A stretch of DNA of 64,000 nucleotides from Numida meleagris (lineage: Eukaryota > Chordata > Aves > Galliformes > Numididae): assembly GCF_002078875.1 (NCBI RefSeq), contig NC_034424.1, positions 6,122,793 through 6,186,792 on the forward strand. The letters run 5' to 3'. Each line of letters starts with the position of its first letter. The stretch's first letter is position 1. Below the pieces are notes generated by a model, which was not told the DNA's origin, made no database searches, and saw only the letters and a program-made list of their open reading frames with translations. The position numbers and the translations under genes are program-made. This document shows positions 11,283 through 24,235 of this stretch, in pieces.

Positions 11283-13189
11283 AGTCAATCCTGCACCACG
11301 TCCGCTTCTAAGTTACACCACGATTTTAGGAGCAGGTTCTGCCCCCATCATTGCTGCACATGCCTGCCTGCTGGCATGACACTGGGCCGCCAGGAGAAGG
11401 ATGGAGGACGCTGATGGTTGGAAGGAAAAAGCTACAGGGACTGTGCACATCCAGGGGAGTTCATAAAAACGCTCCCCAAACGGACCTCGATCCACGTAAG
11501 CTATTTATATGCTTCCATCCAACGCATCCAAAAAACGACAGCATTAACTATGCATGAGCAGCACGGCGTAACTCAAGTCAGTCACGTCGCTCAAGCAACT
11601 CACGCGGCGTTTGGAAATGACTGCACCCCAAGTCCCGCCAGCTACGCGAGCTGCTTCTTTTAAGACGGTGCTTTTATAGGATAGCACCAGACATGTCAAA
11701 GAATAGAAAGTTCTGAAGATATTTATGAGCAGCCGCTCTCCTTCTGCTGTATTGCTACTTCTAACAAACGGCGTTTTTTTCGCCGAACAACAAAGTTGTT
11801 TTCTCTCGGCATTGAAGATGTAGAAAGTTGCTTAAAAATACTCTTATGAACAAATTTAAATTGACTGGCCACTTTGGGGAAGTTGCACATATGCTGTTCC
11901 CATTGTAATGTAAAGCTAATGAGATTCCGCAGGGAGATGAAAGCCACCCAGCATTGCTAGAACACTAATCACGTCTTCGGAACAAAAAGGAGGCGATTTC
12001 TACCACAAGCAATCGCTTGTACAGTGCTTCTACACCGGATCAAAGTGGGTGTCAAGTCTGAGGAAGGGGATAAGGGAATGAGCCCCCCTGGATCAAACCA
12101 GCAAAGGTGATGTCAGGCAGAAAAGAGGGGGGAGAAGGACACGCTGGGCAGCACATAGGGTGGAAGGGAGAGTTAACACCCGCTGAGAGAACAGAGATGA
12201 TGACAGAAAGCATAAATTGTCCCAGATTTCTTTTTTTTTAATAATAATAGAAAAAATATAAAAAAATCAATGCTGAGCTTTTACTAATGGCAATATGATT
12301 TCACGGCACAGCAAAGCAAAGCAAAACAAACGGAATTTGTGCCAGCGCATCCAAGGGACGCACTTCTTGTTCCAGCCAAGCTGGAATCACAGATGAATTT
12401 ATTCCGGGTGCAGGATGACATTCTGTGCATTGCAGGACTTTATTTTATTAACTTCACTTTCATTGCTATATCTTACCCACTATCTCAGTTATCTGTCACT
12501 TTCTAATTTCTCTGCCTCTTTTTATATAGGAACACGCTCAGAACAGCACAAATTGATTAGGATAGCTGTTGCTCTGAACCTTGAAATAGATTTTCAAGTG
12601 ATCTCAGAGAAGAGCTCAATATCTCACAATTCATATATTGAAAAGCATCTGGCATCTTTGCCAAAGGAAAAAAAAAAAAAAAGCAATCTCCTGAAGCCAC
12701 AATTTTGCTAAATAGACCAGCTATTGTTTAACTAAGCGTGCTCCCACTCCGAGACAGAGCAAAAAACACTTCAGGGACAAGAAAAAACATTCTGGCAAAG
12801 AGATGCTCTCAGGCTTCTCCTTTTAAACAACCCTAAGCTGTCCTGGGCTGTATGGAATTCTGCTTTGCTGAGGTCCAGTCTTGTTTTCAATGCGAACAAG
12901 AGAACCTCCCTTCTTAACAGCTCATTATATTGCCTGAGAGATTTTTTTTCCTTGTTTTTTGTTTCCACGCCGATTAGAAACGTGCATTTCTGAAACGCAT
13001 CTCCGCTCCCTGGCCTCGAGCCCCAGATGCACGGGGAATACGGAACAGAGCGATCTTGGATCAGACCTAATATTCACCGCCACGCTGTGCAAATTAAACC
13101 TTCCGCCCTCACCCCTCCTGCACAGCAACCCAGCCCCAGCAGGGCAGCAGGGCTCTGAGTTCCTGCTGCTGCCAGGGGCTCCGTGCTGT

Positions 13190-13205
13190 GGGGGGGGGGG
13201 GGGGG
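13190..13205 (+). repeat. G16 homopolymer
   Basis: Sixteen consecutive G residues sit in a locally GC-rich block inside a MED27 intron. The length is likely to vary between individuals and between sequencing runs. On the MED27 transcript it reads as C16. Confidence 0.85.
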
Positions 13206-16200
13206 CAGTAATGCCAGGTGCCCACCAGCTCCCTGCGTGCATCAAGGGCTCCTGAGAGCAGAGCTCAGTGGTGAGCAGCCAGCACGACCCCTGGGATCTG
13301 TTTCTGCCAAGCCAACCCCAGGCATTGCCACAGCACTGCCCCAGCCACTCGAGAGCACTGCTTTGCTGAGCTCCTGCACAATGGCACTGCTGGGCCCCGG
13401 CTGACACCGTCAGTCATACATTTGCAATGCTGAAAATTCATTCAAAAAAGAATCCTACAGCTCAAAGGCCAGGCATGCTGAACAAGTGCTTCCTCTAATG
13501 GCTGTAGGGAGTGCACAATCAAGGACCTGCGGCGCAGCAGATGAGGTTCCATAGATGTATGAAGCTATATCTGGCACAAACACAGAACAGAGAAGTAAGA
13601 ACGTTTCACTTGACTGAATCACAGAAGCTGTCTCTCTGCTCTAATATTTTCTCATTGCTATTGGATGTGCTTTCCAAGCGTAGGTAAAAAACTTCCCTTA
13701 AGAGTCATAACTTTGCTTGCAACTTACTTATTGGTTTATTCCCTTGAGTGCAGCACTGAGAACTCAATCTAATATAAAGGGATTCTCTAAATCCCCAGGA
13801 AGTTTTTTAATTTTTTTGTAAACCCCACTAAGTTCACGGCCTTAGCAGCAGCCTATGGCAATGAGTTCCAGAGGATAATCAGAGCGTGGAAAGAAAAAAA
13901 AAGTTACTATGTTATTAGTGTTTAGACCTCTTCTACCATGGAAAATGGCACAAGTGCCTCTGTTCATTTCCAAGGATCCCCATTACTCAGCCTGCATTCC
14001 AGGTACGCAGTGGAGTCTCCCTGGAGGGAATCAGCGGGTGGCTCGGGGAGGATGACAGATTAATGCCATGGAAATCCTTCACACACCTTTCCCCACACCC
14101 CGCTCAGTGAAACACTGCCGTACTTTTGTGGAGCACAGGATTTCTTCGCTGTTTTCAGAGCTCAGCATTTAAGCATTTATTTTGCTTGTTCTGCTCGTTC
14201 CGACTGGGTCACAGATTTTATTCCACCTAAGCCGGTCCCTGAAGGCAGCCACGCGCTGACCGTGCAGGGGAGCAATGATGTGGGTGACCTGGAACAGTCC
14301 ATCCCCTCTCCTTGAGCAGACAGCATCAATAGCCCGATAGCTGTCTCATGCATGCATTCATTTTACACGTGATTTTATTCTGAGATTATTGACAAGAATA
14401 CATCTTCATACATTACAATACTTATATGCCCTTGGAGTGGTGAAGACTGTGCGCCGAGCTCCACCTGGGGATCACACATCTCCCGGCAGCTGGATAGGCA
14501 CCGATAGCTTCTCAAAGTTTAGGTTAAAACGCAATCAAACCGAAAAGGAAAGCACGCCGAAACAGAGAGACCACGGAGGTGAAAATAAGAGATTGGCATC
14601 AGACAGAAATCAACGAGCTTACAGCCTACGTGTGACTCAACCGGCCCCGACGAGAGCATCACACAGCAGCTCACCGAGCAGCTGGCAAATGAAACAGTTA
14701 ATGTCCGACACCGTCTCCCCAGCAGCACAGTTTTGATCCATTCAGAGCAGTTCTGCTGCACTACATGACTCTTTTTTTGAAGGCAGAGTTACAAATATGA
14801 CACCGTTCTCCACATTCAATCTATATATATAATTTTAATTCTCCGCACAACAATCTGGAATGGTACGTTTTTCTTCCCAAGATTTAGGCACCAAAATAGT
14901 TGCTGATTTCCTGCTTTGTTCCTCCTCTTGTGCTAGCAGACAAAGACACGCGAGGTGTTAAAATAAGGAGGTCTGAGATCAAAACAGCTGCCACTCCTGC
15001 CGAGTTTAAATGCCAGACAAATATGGAAGGCTGAAAACCTTTTCACCGCTCCTTGTGCTTCTGCCCTTTCATCCTCCCCTCTCCTATTTCCCAGCTCTAT
15101 TCTCTGAAGCTAACCCTGCTGGTGGATTCAATAGCTGCGAAGCTTACTCACCCCAGGACCAGACTCAAGAAGACTCTGGGGAGCTCACAGAATGACCGGA
15201 CACTTGAACAGTAATGGGCCCTCTGGGAGCTGTCCCCCATCAAATTATACACACCCGAGTATCCTGCCTAATAAGGAGAGAGAGAAAAGGCATGCTGACA
15301 CAGCCAGCGCTTGCAAACAAAAGTCAGGACAAATTTAGCATCACTTGACAGGGTTGGATTGAAGATCAGAGGTCTCTGGTCCTTAACCTGGAAAGTCATC
15401 CCGCAGCCCTGTGAGATTTTGACAGGCTTGCAGCTCCCACAGACAGGTATCTTGTGAGCTCCAGATGCTGCTGTATTATCCCTGAAAGCAAAGTCTGAGA
15501 ACTCGGTGTGGCTTTTAAAGAGAAACGTCCCTGCCCTTCAGAGTGATGGGTGACTTCACAGCATGCCAGGTGGCAGGGCTGGAGGGGCTGCCTGGGCTCC
15601 TTGGTTACTCATCTATACTTTTCCTTCTCATACAGCACTCCCATGTCATGGTACTGCTGATTGCCAAGAGAAAAACATTTCAGGAAGGTTCAGAAATACC
15701 CTCTGATATATTTACTGATGATTCTTCTGTCGCATTAAAAACATTTGTTGTGAAGATCTTGCAGCACCACAATGCTAACAGAATGTAATAGTTTCCCTAA
15801 AACTATTTTAACTACTTCCTCTGCTTTGCGACTGCTCAACAGTTATTCCAGGATGTCTAAATGCATACAAGCGCAGTTTCAGAGAATAAAGAGAAAACCA
15901 AACACAGCACCTCTGAGAGAAAACTTACTATGCTGAACTACAGCATTTTCTGACATCTGTTTGAAAACCTGACTTCAGCCCCAGCTTCAGCTTATTTAAC
16001 TACCAGCTCAATTGTGCAGAATCTATTGATTAGAAAGCACCATCACCTTGCATTCTGTCAGACTCTTCATGCAGGAGTCTCAGAGCTCTCTATAACCAAC
16101 CCAGCAATAGCTCCTGTGAAGTCAGCAAGTATTCCCCCCAACTGAAGGGACGCTGAGAACTGATCCAAAGAGAGGTTGCCCAAGGAAAGGCAATGACATT

Positions 16201-17755
16201 GCTGGAATGATGTATACAAGGACAGAGCTGTTCCACTGGGTCAAGGCAACCCTTTCTCCTGTAAGACTTTCCTTTTTTTGGTAAATATTTTTGCATTTGG
16301 TGTTATTTATTGAGAGAAAACTGGAGAACAGGAACTTCACAGTCAGGTCACGTCACATTATGTGAGAGGATTAGCAAGAGATCAGTCACTTATTTTATGT
16401 ACACACAGACAGGCAATGATACAAAGGCATCTTCTCTCTCGATACATTTTTGAGTTACCATCCAAGGCACGTTAGTGAAATTATTATTAACTAGAACTAG
16501 AGAATAAAGATTCTTATGGATCCAAAATGCTGTCACGTAGGCAGCGGTCAGAGGGCCATTTCACAGCTTCTCACCGACCTCTCTCCCTTCTATCTGAAGG
16601 CTCTCACCTGGACCTGAAATTCACGCTATGGACTTATGCTCCAAGTCCTTAACCTGGACGCCAAAGCAAACTGTCAACTTACTGTATGCTTATCTTTCAT
16701 GTAGAGAAAGTTACGTAACGAAAACCTCAAGACTTTGCATCATTTATCACAAAAGTCTGCAATATAACTTAACTCTTCCAAGTTACTCTAAAGAAAAACA
16801 CCCAGGAAGACAACCTTACGCTCAAATGAGACCACAGTCTAAAACACACACGGGGAAATTGAGATGATGTGCTTAATTACAGAATCTTAATTTTTTTCCA
16901 ATGCAAAAATTACTTAAAAGTATACTGATAAACTATTTACTAAGATTTACGCTGTTTTACTTCCCACTGGATTACCCTGCTTGACACAAAATATTTTTGA
17001 GGAGTAAGAAAAAAAAACAAGAAAGAATATTTAATCCACTAATCTCTGGAGTAAAGAACTGACTACAGCAACACTTTGCTTTAATGCTAGGCAGAGAGGG
17101 AGAGCAACCAAAGGGAGGAGAGCCTCCCCAAAAGCTGTCCTTTGATCTCTAGCAGGCTAATACCATAGGTCAAACATCTTTGCTTCTGACTGCATCTGAA
17201 GTCTTGGAAGAAAGATGCACAAATAGAGCCAATATGCCATACTCTGACCCCTGCTTTTATGCCCTTTAGAGTCCCTGCCCCATATTTGTTACAGAAACTA
17301 CAGAAACAGATGAAAGGCAGCGAGTGTTCTAGCTGGAGACTCAGGCATCTTGAACTGTGGCTTGAAGATAAGGAAGAAGAATTTAACCCCAGATCAATCT
17401 GAACTTGCAGCATTTTGACAAGAGGCCTTCAAAGATGAATCTTCTCCTCCCTGCCTGGAAAACAGCAAAATACCAAGATACCGACTTTCCAGAAGAGGGA
17501 GGCAACTAGAAAGAATGAATCCAACTAAATGAAGTCCAAAATAACCTCCCTTCCTCCCTCAAAATATTCAAAGCAAAAAGACAGTACTTGAAATTTCCTC
17601 AGCAAATTTTAAGTTTATGGCTGTGAAACCTCCAACTTCCCGTTCCAAACCACTGACTGCAACTGTGATGGGAAATAAATGGTGGATTTTTATTTGAAAC
17701 CAACCCTAACAATCTCTTACGTGTGTTACATAGAGAGAAACGATGTGGCACTTAC

Positions 17756-17797
17756 CTTCTGAAAAACTTGATAGTTGGATTTGGACCATATGTCAAG
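17756..17797 (-). CDS. MED27: MED27 micro-exon, 14 residues
   Basis: This 42-base exon translates as LDIWSKSNYQVFQK, corresponding to about residues 228-241 of Mediator subunit 27. The acceptor is a good tract (TTTGTTTTTCCTATTGCAG) and the donor is GTAAGTGCC. Both ends are phase 0. It is too short to be found by open-frame length and was located because the flanking exons leave exactly this gap in the protein. It joins the exon ending in DDGK to the exon starting VTDH. Skipping it would delete 14 residues in frame. Confidence 0.96.
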
Positions 17798-20700
17798 CTG
17801 CAATAGGAAAAACAAAGTTATGGATTACTACATGTAATTACCAAGAAAAAGAATGGAAGCAGCTGCTTAAACTCAAAGCGTAGGCAAAGCGAGCTATGGA
17901 GCCTTACTTCTCGGTTGACCTATCAATCTTACCTGCTGCAATTTAAGAAAGGGAAATAATTACATCAGAGTTAACTTGTTTTGCAATGAAAAATGAACAT
18001 AGTGCATTACAGTTTCAATAAAAAATACACATAAGATCTGTTGAATTCATGTGTTTCCTTCAAAAAATCCTCATCTGCCTGAGGTTGCGGCTGATCCGCA
18101 CAAATATTCATCAGCTCCGGTCTGTTTCTAAAATGAGGGCATTCTCACTCAGTTGATGCCTTGTGTCTGAATAAGTGATTCAGTTACAAATGACACAAAG
18201 AACGTTTAGCTGAATTAAGCCAAAGCGCTGCTCTACTGGGGCTAAATAAAACATCCCTTAGGAAACTGCATTTACATCCGCAGACAGAATCACCCTGGCA
18301 GAGACTCAGGGCTGCAGATAACTGCACACACCCACAGCATAAGCGTGTGCTCAGCTGAATAGGAAACAAATGTTAGTAACCCCAGAAAGCAGAAGGTAAT
18401 GCTGCCCTTGTTAAACAACCAAATGGCTCGCACGTTGGACAGTTCTAAGTGATGTGCTGGTGCTCTTTTAGCCCAGCCCCGTGGAATATCTTGTACTCTG
18501 TCACAGAAAAGCAGCAGGGAAGAGAAAGCAGGAAAAGGAGAATTTCCTTCAACCCCTGACTTGCAAATCACTTCTGTCTTATAGATACCACTATAGTCAA
18601 CCATTTCTAGTGCGCAAAACTTTCCGCAGGAAAGGTGTTTGTTACAGCATTAACCTCGGAGTCAATCTAGATGAAAGAAAAAATGTGCCCACGGAAAGCA
18701 GCGCTAGGATAAGAAAAACCATCAGCTTCACTCATTAGAGCCAGGTTTCTTCTAAAGTGCAGAAAACCCCTGGGTCACATGGCAGGTCCTCACTTGCAAA
18801 TTCACCTTTAATCATGGTGAAATAGACACGTACAATGGTTTTGGCTTTCTTGGAGAAATGTGCTTAAATGCCCATGTGAAACCTGCATTCCATTATTTAG
18901 TCATTCCATTATTTGTATATCTATTTTATTAAAATATGGCCAATGATGCTAAAAATGTAAATCAGAGATCTCAAGGTAAATGTACAACTCTGAGAATAAA
19001 TAGAGCACGGTATTAAACACACTGTGCCAAGTTTACACCTTAAAAGAAATGGATTTAAAAGAAGCAACACCGTGCTGGGTTCACCTCCTGTATTATAAAG
19101 CATAGCCAGTTATCTTAACCTGACCTGCAGTACTGCAAGTGGCTGAGAATGCTACCAGTTCCCATTCCTTTAAGACTAATGCTGTTACGTGGCTCCCTTC
19201 AGAATACTGGCACAGAAGTGACTCCTGAGCCTCCAAACCTCCGCCTGGATGGGTGTTATTGTTAAAGACTTTTAACATCACTTCTGGATGGATGTGTCAA
19301 GGCTTAGTAGTGCTGACCTTGCCGTGAGACAAAAGGCAGCTGATGTCTTGATGCCTTTTCCAGGTCAGCCGGAGGCAGAAGTACCCTAAGGCATGTTACC
19401 TTCAAAACGTCACATGTATGGCTCTAAAGGTGGGTTCAAGAACCTGAACACCAACAACGCTCCTATGAGCAGCAGCCCTGTGCCTGCAGGGAAGGAAGCA
19501 TCGCATTTCCATATTGGAAAAGTCTACGTTTGAACACAAAATATGAATACAGATTTTTTTTAAGCTGTTTTTGTGTACATTTGGGCTTGCTTGGAAAGAG
19601 TTGCCATAATTGGAATGTATACATGGTTTTGCTGATCTCCAGTGATCGCACCCAGTGGGGGATCCTCTCTAGGCAGATCAAGATCTAACAAAATTTGAGA
19701 AAAAAAGTCCACTTCAGATGCAGCGTTAAGCATTAAGATGAGTCCAACAGGTTCTGAAATGTTCATTAGTTGACAAGGAGACTGGAAAGCTGAAAAAGTA
19801 ATGAAAGTCTCTTAGGTACGGTGGTATCCGAGTTGAAAAAGAAAAAAAGAAATAATAAAAAAAAAAAGAGCTACCAGCCCCTCCCCATAGCACACGCAGA
19901 AATCCTCAATGACTGACCACCTTTCCCCCCAGCCAGAGGATTAAGGCAGAGGCGGATTAAAGAATGCGTCGTTACAGGTCTATTATTCTTCAACTTTTCA
20001 CTTTCAATCAAGACACACATTTGTAACTAAAAAACTGCTGAAAGCACAATTTCAGGGCATCCTCTGCATGCGAATTAAACTGGGGCTTTTTTTCCCAGCA
20101 CCCCGCTCTCCCCACCCACCCCCAGCATAAGTAACGAGAGGCCATTTTCTGAAGGTCATCTGAACGATTTCAAAGGCGATAACAAATCAGAATGTTCCCT
20201 GCATCTAATATCAAACAGGTCCGGTGCCAACACTTATTAGAGGAATCGGATTCAACCCCCCCTTCGCCCAAACACACACACATCCAGCTTTGAAGTGGAA
20301 AGAATACGGGGATCAGAAATTACCCGAGAGACAGCCCCGGCTGTCTTTGAAGCTTTCCTTTGATACTACTATTTCTTTTCCTCTCTTACGCTAGGAGGCT
20401 AAAAGCTGCCTTTTCTTATTGATATGGGGTAATTAATGAAGCCACAGCATTAACATAACCTCAGTTCCTTAACATGATAATTCAACGGAGACACTTATGT
20501 ATCTTCAGTGAAGTCGAACAGATGCAGAAATAGGAGTCTGGCTAGGCAGCGATGTTAAGCACCCACTCCAAATACACCCTGCCACGGTGCTTGGTGGTAT
20601 CCGAATCCAAAGAGAAGCAGGGTGTTACCATGCCAGAAGAATCCCAGTGCATCCCTACTCTTATTGGCAGACTAGGTTAACTAATGGTTCAGCTGACGAT

Positions 20701-23700
20701 AAGCCTGCCCTGCAAGAGCGAGCTGCACAGCTTCATTTATTCAGGAATCGGGACAACATTAGTAATTAATTACTATCCACGGTTAAATTCCAGTGCACAA
20801 TGAGTATGTCAGAGTTTGAAATCGAAGGTGGCACGGTGCCATCGCTGAAGCTACAGGGCTAATTAAAACGCATCAGTATGGGGTGGACGTAATGGGCTGG
20901 TACAGTAAGCAGGAGAGCGGCAGAGCAGTCAGCACACAGAGCCGGCTGCGTGACAGAGCTGCCAGATCTCACCTATTGTTTTTGCAAAGTGTCACCAAAA
21001 ATGTCTAAGTTATGCAGCTGGCAACCTGGCAAAGACACGTTCTGCAGGGTTTGTGAATAATTCACGAGAGAAGTACATGAAGCACTTAAGAAACACACTG
21101 ACGCTTTGTCTACATAAGCAAAGCTGGAAAATAAAACACCAAAGTGCAGTATCTTATTTTACTCACGGAAAGCTTAACGCTACTTTTTTTTTTTTTTTTT
21201 TTTTACCTTCATTTTGAAAGTATTTAAGCCCGGAAGAGAAAGCAACCAACCAATTTAACTAGACTTCAGAACAGCAGAAAGCATGGGAAGCTTTCACATG
21301 AGCTCCTGTCAATGCAGGCACTCCGACGTCTAAGCGCACAGCAACCCGGAGCAGCCTGCACAATGCAGCGTCAGCTCTCCTGTGTCCCTGCTAGCTGTGC
21401 CTCAGCACACCGCCACGCGCAGCTCCACAGCTCTGAGAGACACCCGTGTTTGCTTTATTTCTAGACCTGCCTGCCTAATGCACCGGAGGACATCGATACC
21501 TCTCCTGTTTGCTCTTTCCCTTCTCTTCCCAGAAATGCAAAGTTTGCTAAACGAGTTGTGTTTTCCTCTTCTGTGCCTCACAAGGCACGTTCCACTGACT
21601 GCCCGAGCTGTCATCCAGTTTCCCAATGATGGCCGTTTCTTCTTCTGTTGGATAGTGCTGAATACATTGCATTGCCCCAAACCTCACCCATTTGAGAAAT
21701 CCCCCCCCCCCAGAGAATCTCATTCTTGTTACTTAAAGGATCTTTTGATACGTGGGCTTAGGAGGCTTACTCAGAAGACCACCACTCAGCTATTTACATG
21801 TAGAGAAGTGAGAGGATGCTACGACTTATTCCAGTGTCCCTTCCTCAGCATGTCTTACAGACAAGAGAGGAGCTTCAGAACTGCCATACTGTATGATGCC
21901 TCCCTACAAATACAAAAGCAAACCCCCAAATCAGCAATTACTGTGCAAACTGCTCACGGGAAAAACAATCACCCCCTACAGCGACCCTGAGGCTTCTCTG
22001 TACTTTTATTATCTAACGAAGAGGATACTCACTGATCTCCTTCATACCTTTTTGAGCCTCTGAGTGCTACTGCTTCCCTCCCAGCACCAGGCTGGAAACT
22101 GAGAAGCTAGAACAGTGGAGCACTTTCCCTACAGCAGCTGTTGTGACAGAGAAGGAATTGGAATGGACTATGTTTGCAATTGACTGTAATCGCTCATTCC
22201 CAGCAGGCACAATAAAGTAAAGCGAATCATTGCAAGAGCACTATCTTATTCTTATACTCCAATTACCAGTGTAGTTAATTAGTGGAAAAAAAGGGAGCCC
22301 ACTGTTTGTCAATATGTGCTCCAGTTGGCAAAACTAGCAAGCTACGCATTTATTCAATCTTCCAAGCCAAATTTACTCATGATTTAAGTGGCTGCAACTC
22401 CAGTTCTACTGAAGTCAGACGAAATGTTCCTATTTATACCTAAAATGCAGACCTTCAGCTTTGCTCCAGCCTTGAGATGGCCCAATGGAATAGCAACTGC
22501 CACGAAACAGACACGGGTTCATTCAGCCCTGTGGGAGCAGTCACATTGCCCCGCTCAGGATGCAGAAATGTAAGTCAGTAGAGAACAGCCTCCTCTGCAG
22601 ACTGCTTGAAGCAAGAAGGCAAACCAGGTGTTAGCAGAGGTGCTCAGGAGGAGAGAACTGCTCCCCATGGACATAGACAAAGGTCAGTGCCCCGTGCCCA
22701 AAGCCAGCCGTGGTGAGAACTGCTCTCAGATGACGACAGCGGAGGAACACAGCTCTCCCGAGAGCTAACCTGGAGCGAGACAGAAGCTCCACACCAGATG
22801 CTGAGTTTTGCAAAGGAACTCTCACTCATCTTTTCAGCACATATAGCATAATTATATTTCAAGGGAGCCTCGAAGGAAACTGGTTTCATCAGAGAAAATG
22901 CGCACACCCACATGAAATGTGGCTTGGGAAGCCACCAAGCAGTGTCAGTGGTTTTTAGGCTATCCTTTCACTTCCCAGCAGAACTCGGGGTGAAGAGGGG
23001 CTGATGCTCTAGTCTGCATTTATATGCTGATATGCTGGGAGTAGGGGGCAACTGCTTCTGCTGCAAAGTGGTATTTAAGCCTGCAGATCTGAGCAAAGCA
23101 AATCAAAAATTGGTCCGTTTTTATTCTACTCTTCCCTAGGCCAATCCTCCGCCCTTCAAGTGAGAATCTCTCATCAGGGAAATATAGCTGTGTTAAATTC
23201 TTCAGCAGATCAGCTCCTGGCCTTTTCTGGGGAACAGAGGTTCAGACTCGAGCTGCTGAACCCTGGGTCAGTACACAACGTGCTGCTGTGCGCTAAAACA
23301 CAGTTATCACTTCTGAAAGGAAAAAAGTCTCACCTCATTATAACATGGCCTATGGGTGCCAAGTACTCATCTTGATATAATGAACTTTGTATTTTAATAG
23401 GCTTCATAATCAGAAGAGAAAGCTCCAGAGAGAAAATGTGCAACATGGAGGCATTTAGTGCTGTTTCTGGCACTGGAGTGTCCTGCTATCTCAGTAACAG
23501 AGACCATTTCACCCTGAAAGGAGGAACAACCCGAGCCAAGGGCACCAGCTCCCATCCCTGGCTGGGGCTGAAGGCAGCCATCTGGAGCACGGGCAGTCAG
23601 GAGGAATGCAGGGGTTCAAGCAGGGTGAGTGGCTGAGGAAACAAAGCCCTCGTGGAAACAGGGAACATTCACTTTTAGCAGCTGCTGTTCAAGACGAGCT

Positions 23701-24127
23701 AATACTGACAAGGAAATTATTGAGGACTACCAAGCAGTGATTCTCATGGCTGAGCTTATCAAGCTGAACACAAAGCTAGCCCAAGATTTCCCAAAAGCTC
23801 TCAGAAAAAAAGAAACGTGAACCTTGGGCTATTGATGTGCTGGTACACTGAAAAAATGTTTTCTCAGTAGACACTATTAATGAGGCAACTGGGGGTCTAA
23901 GGTGATAAATTAGAAATTCAAGCAAGAGCATCAGAGCTCAGAGAAAATCAGACATTCGGGTATGAAAAATCCAAGGAAAGCATGATAAATTCAAACCCTG
24001 CAAAACATCCACAAACTCTTCTGACAGTTTTGTGATTCCGGCACGCTCGTGATGGGATTCCTTCTCTCTGACATTTAAATATCAGGTAAAAATAAAGTTG
24101 ATCGCTGCTGGATATACAATAACCTAC
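17798..24127 (-). other. MED27: MED27 intron (6.3 kb)
   Basis: Donor GTAGGTTATT is next to 24128 and acceptor TATTGCAG next to 17797, phase 0. Contents are a T21 homopolymer at 21184-21204, a C-run near 21704-21714 and a low-repeat block at about 20395-20960 with several TAATTA-type words. A 202-codon plus-strand open frame at 21382-21990 has no protein-like features and is treated as chance. No exon or RNA gene was seen. Confidence 0.88.
21184..21204. repeat. T21 homopolymer
   Basis: Twenty-one T residues follow tac and precede acc. Read on the minus strand it is an A-run, but there is no AATAAA in the bases before it and no visible target-site duplication, so an insertion origin is unsupported. 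Confidence 0.8.
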
Positions 24128-24235
24128 CTTGCCATCGTCGGTATAGACGTTCTCATTGTATCCTTTCACTATTGTCCGGTCAATGAAGAGGCTCCGCATC
24201 ACCACTATCACTTTTAACACTTTTCCTAAGGTAAC
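24128..24235 (-). CDS. MED27: MED27 coding exon, 36 residues
   Basis: The 108-base exon translates as VTLGKVLKVIVVMRSLFIDR, then TIVKGYNENVYTDDGK, about residues 192-227 of Mediator subunit 27. The acceptor is CTTGTTCTTGACAG and the donor GTAGGTTATT, both phase 0. The hydrophobic start (VLKVIVVMRSLFI) looks like a buried helix of the fold. As I recall the human protein, it reads TEDGK where this one reads TDDGK, a conservative change. An open frame running past the donor into the intron is the shadow produced by intron read-through, not an alternative end with support. Confidence 0.98.

Larger units (their letters stand above)
9386..17755 (-). other. MED27: MED27 intron (8.4 kb)
   Basis: Donor GTAAGTGCC is next to 17756 and acceptor GGTACAG next to 9385, phase 0. 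It contains the purine tract at 10166-10265, a T run at about 10371-10383, a 30-base tandem duplication at 11223-11282, an A run near 12668-12681 and a G16 run at 13190-13205. The rest looks single-copy. No further exon or RNA gene was recognised. Confidence 0.9.

Noticed and set aside
21184..21204. T21 as the tail of a processed gene copy on the minus strand
   Set aside because: No poly(A) signal before it, no coding remnant alongside and no target-site duplication visible.
21382..21990. 202-codon plus-strand open frame
   Set aside because: Contains a C homopolymer translated as prolines, shows no family resemblance and has no transcript signals.
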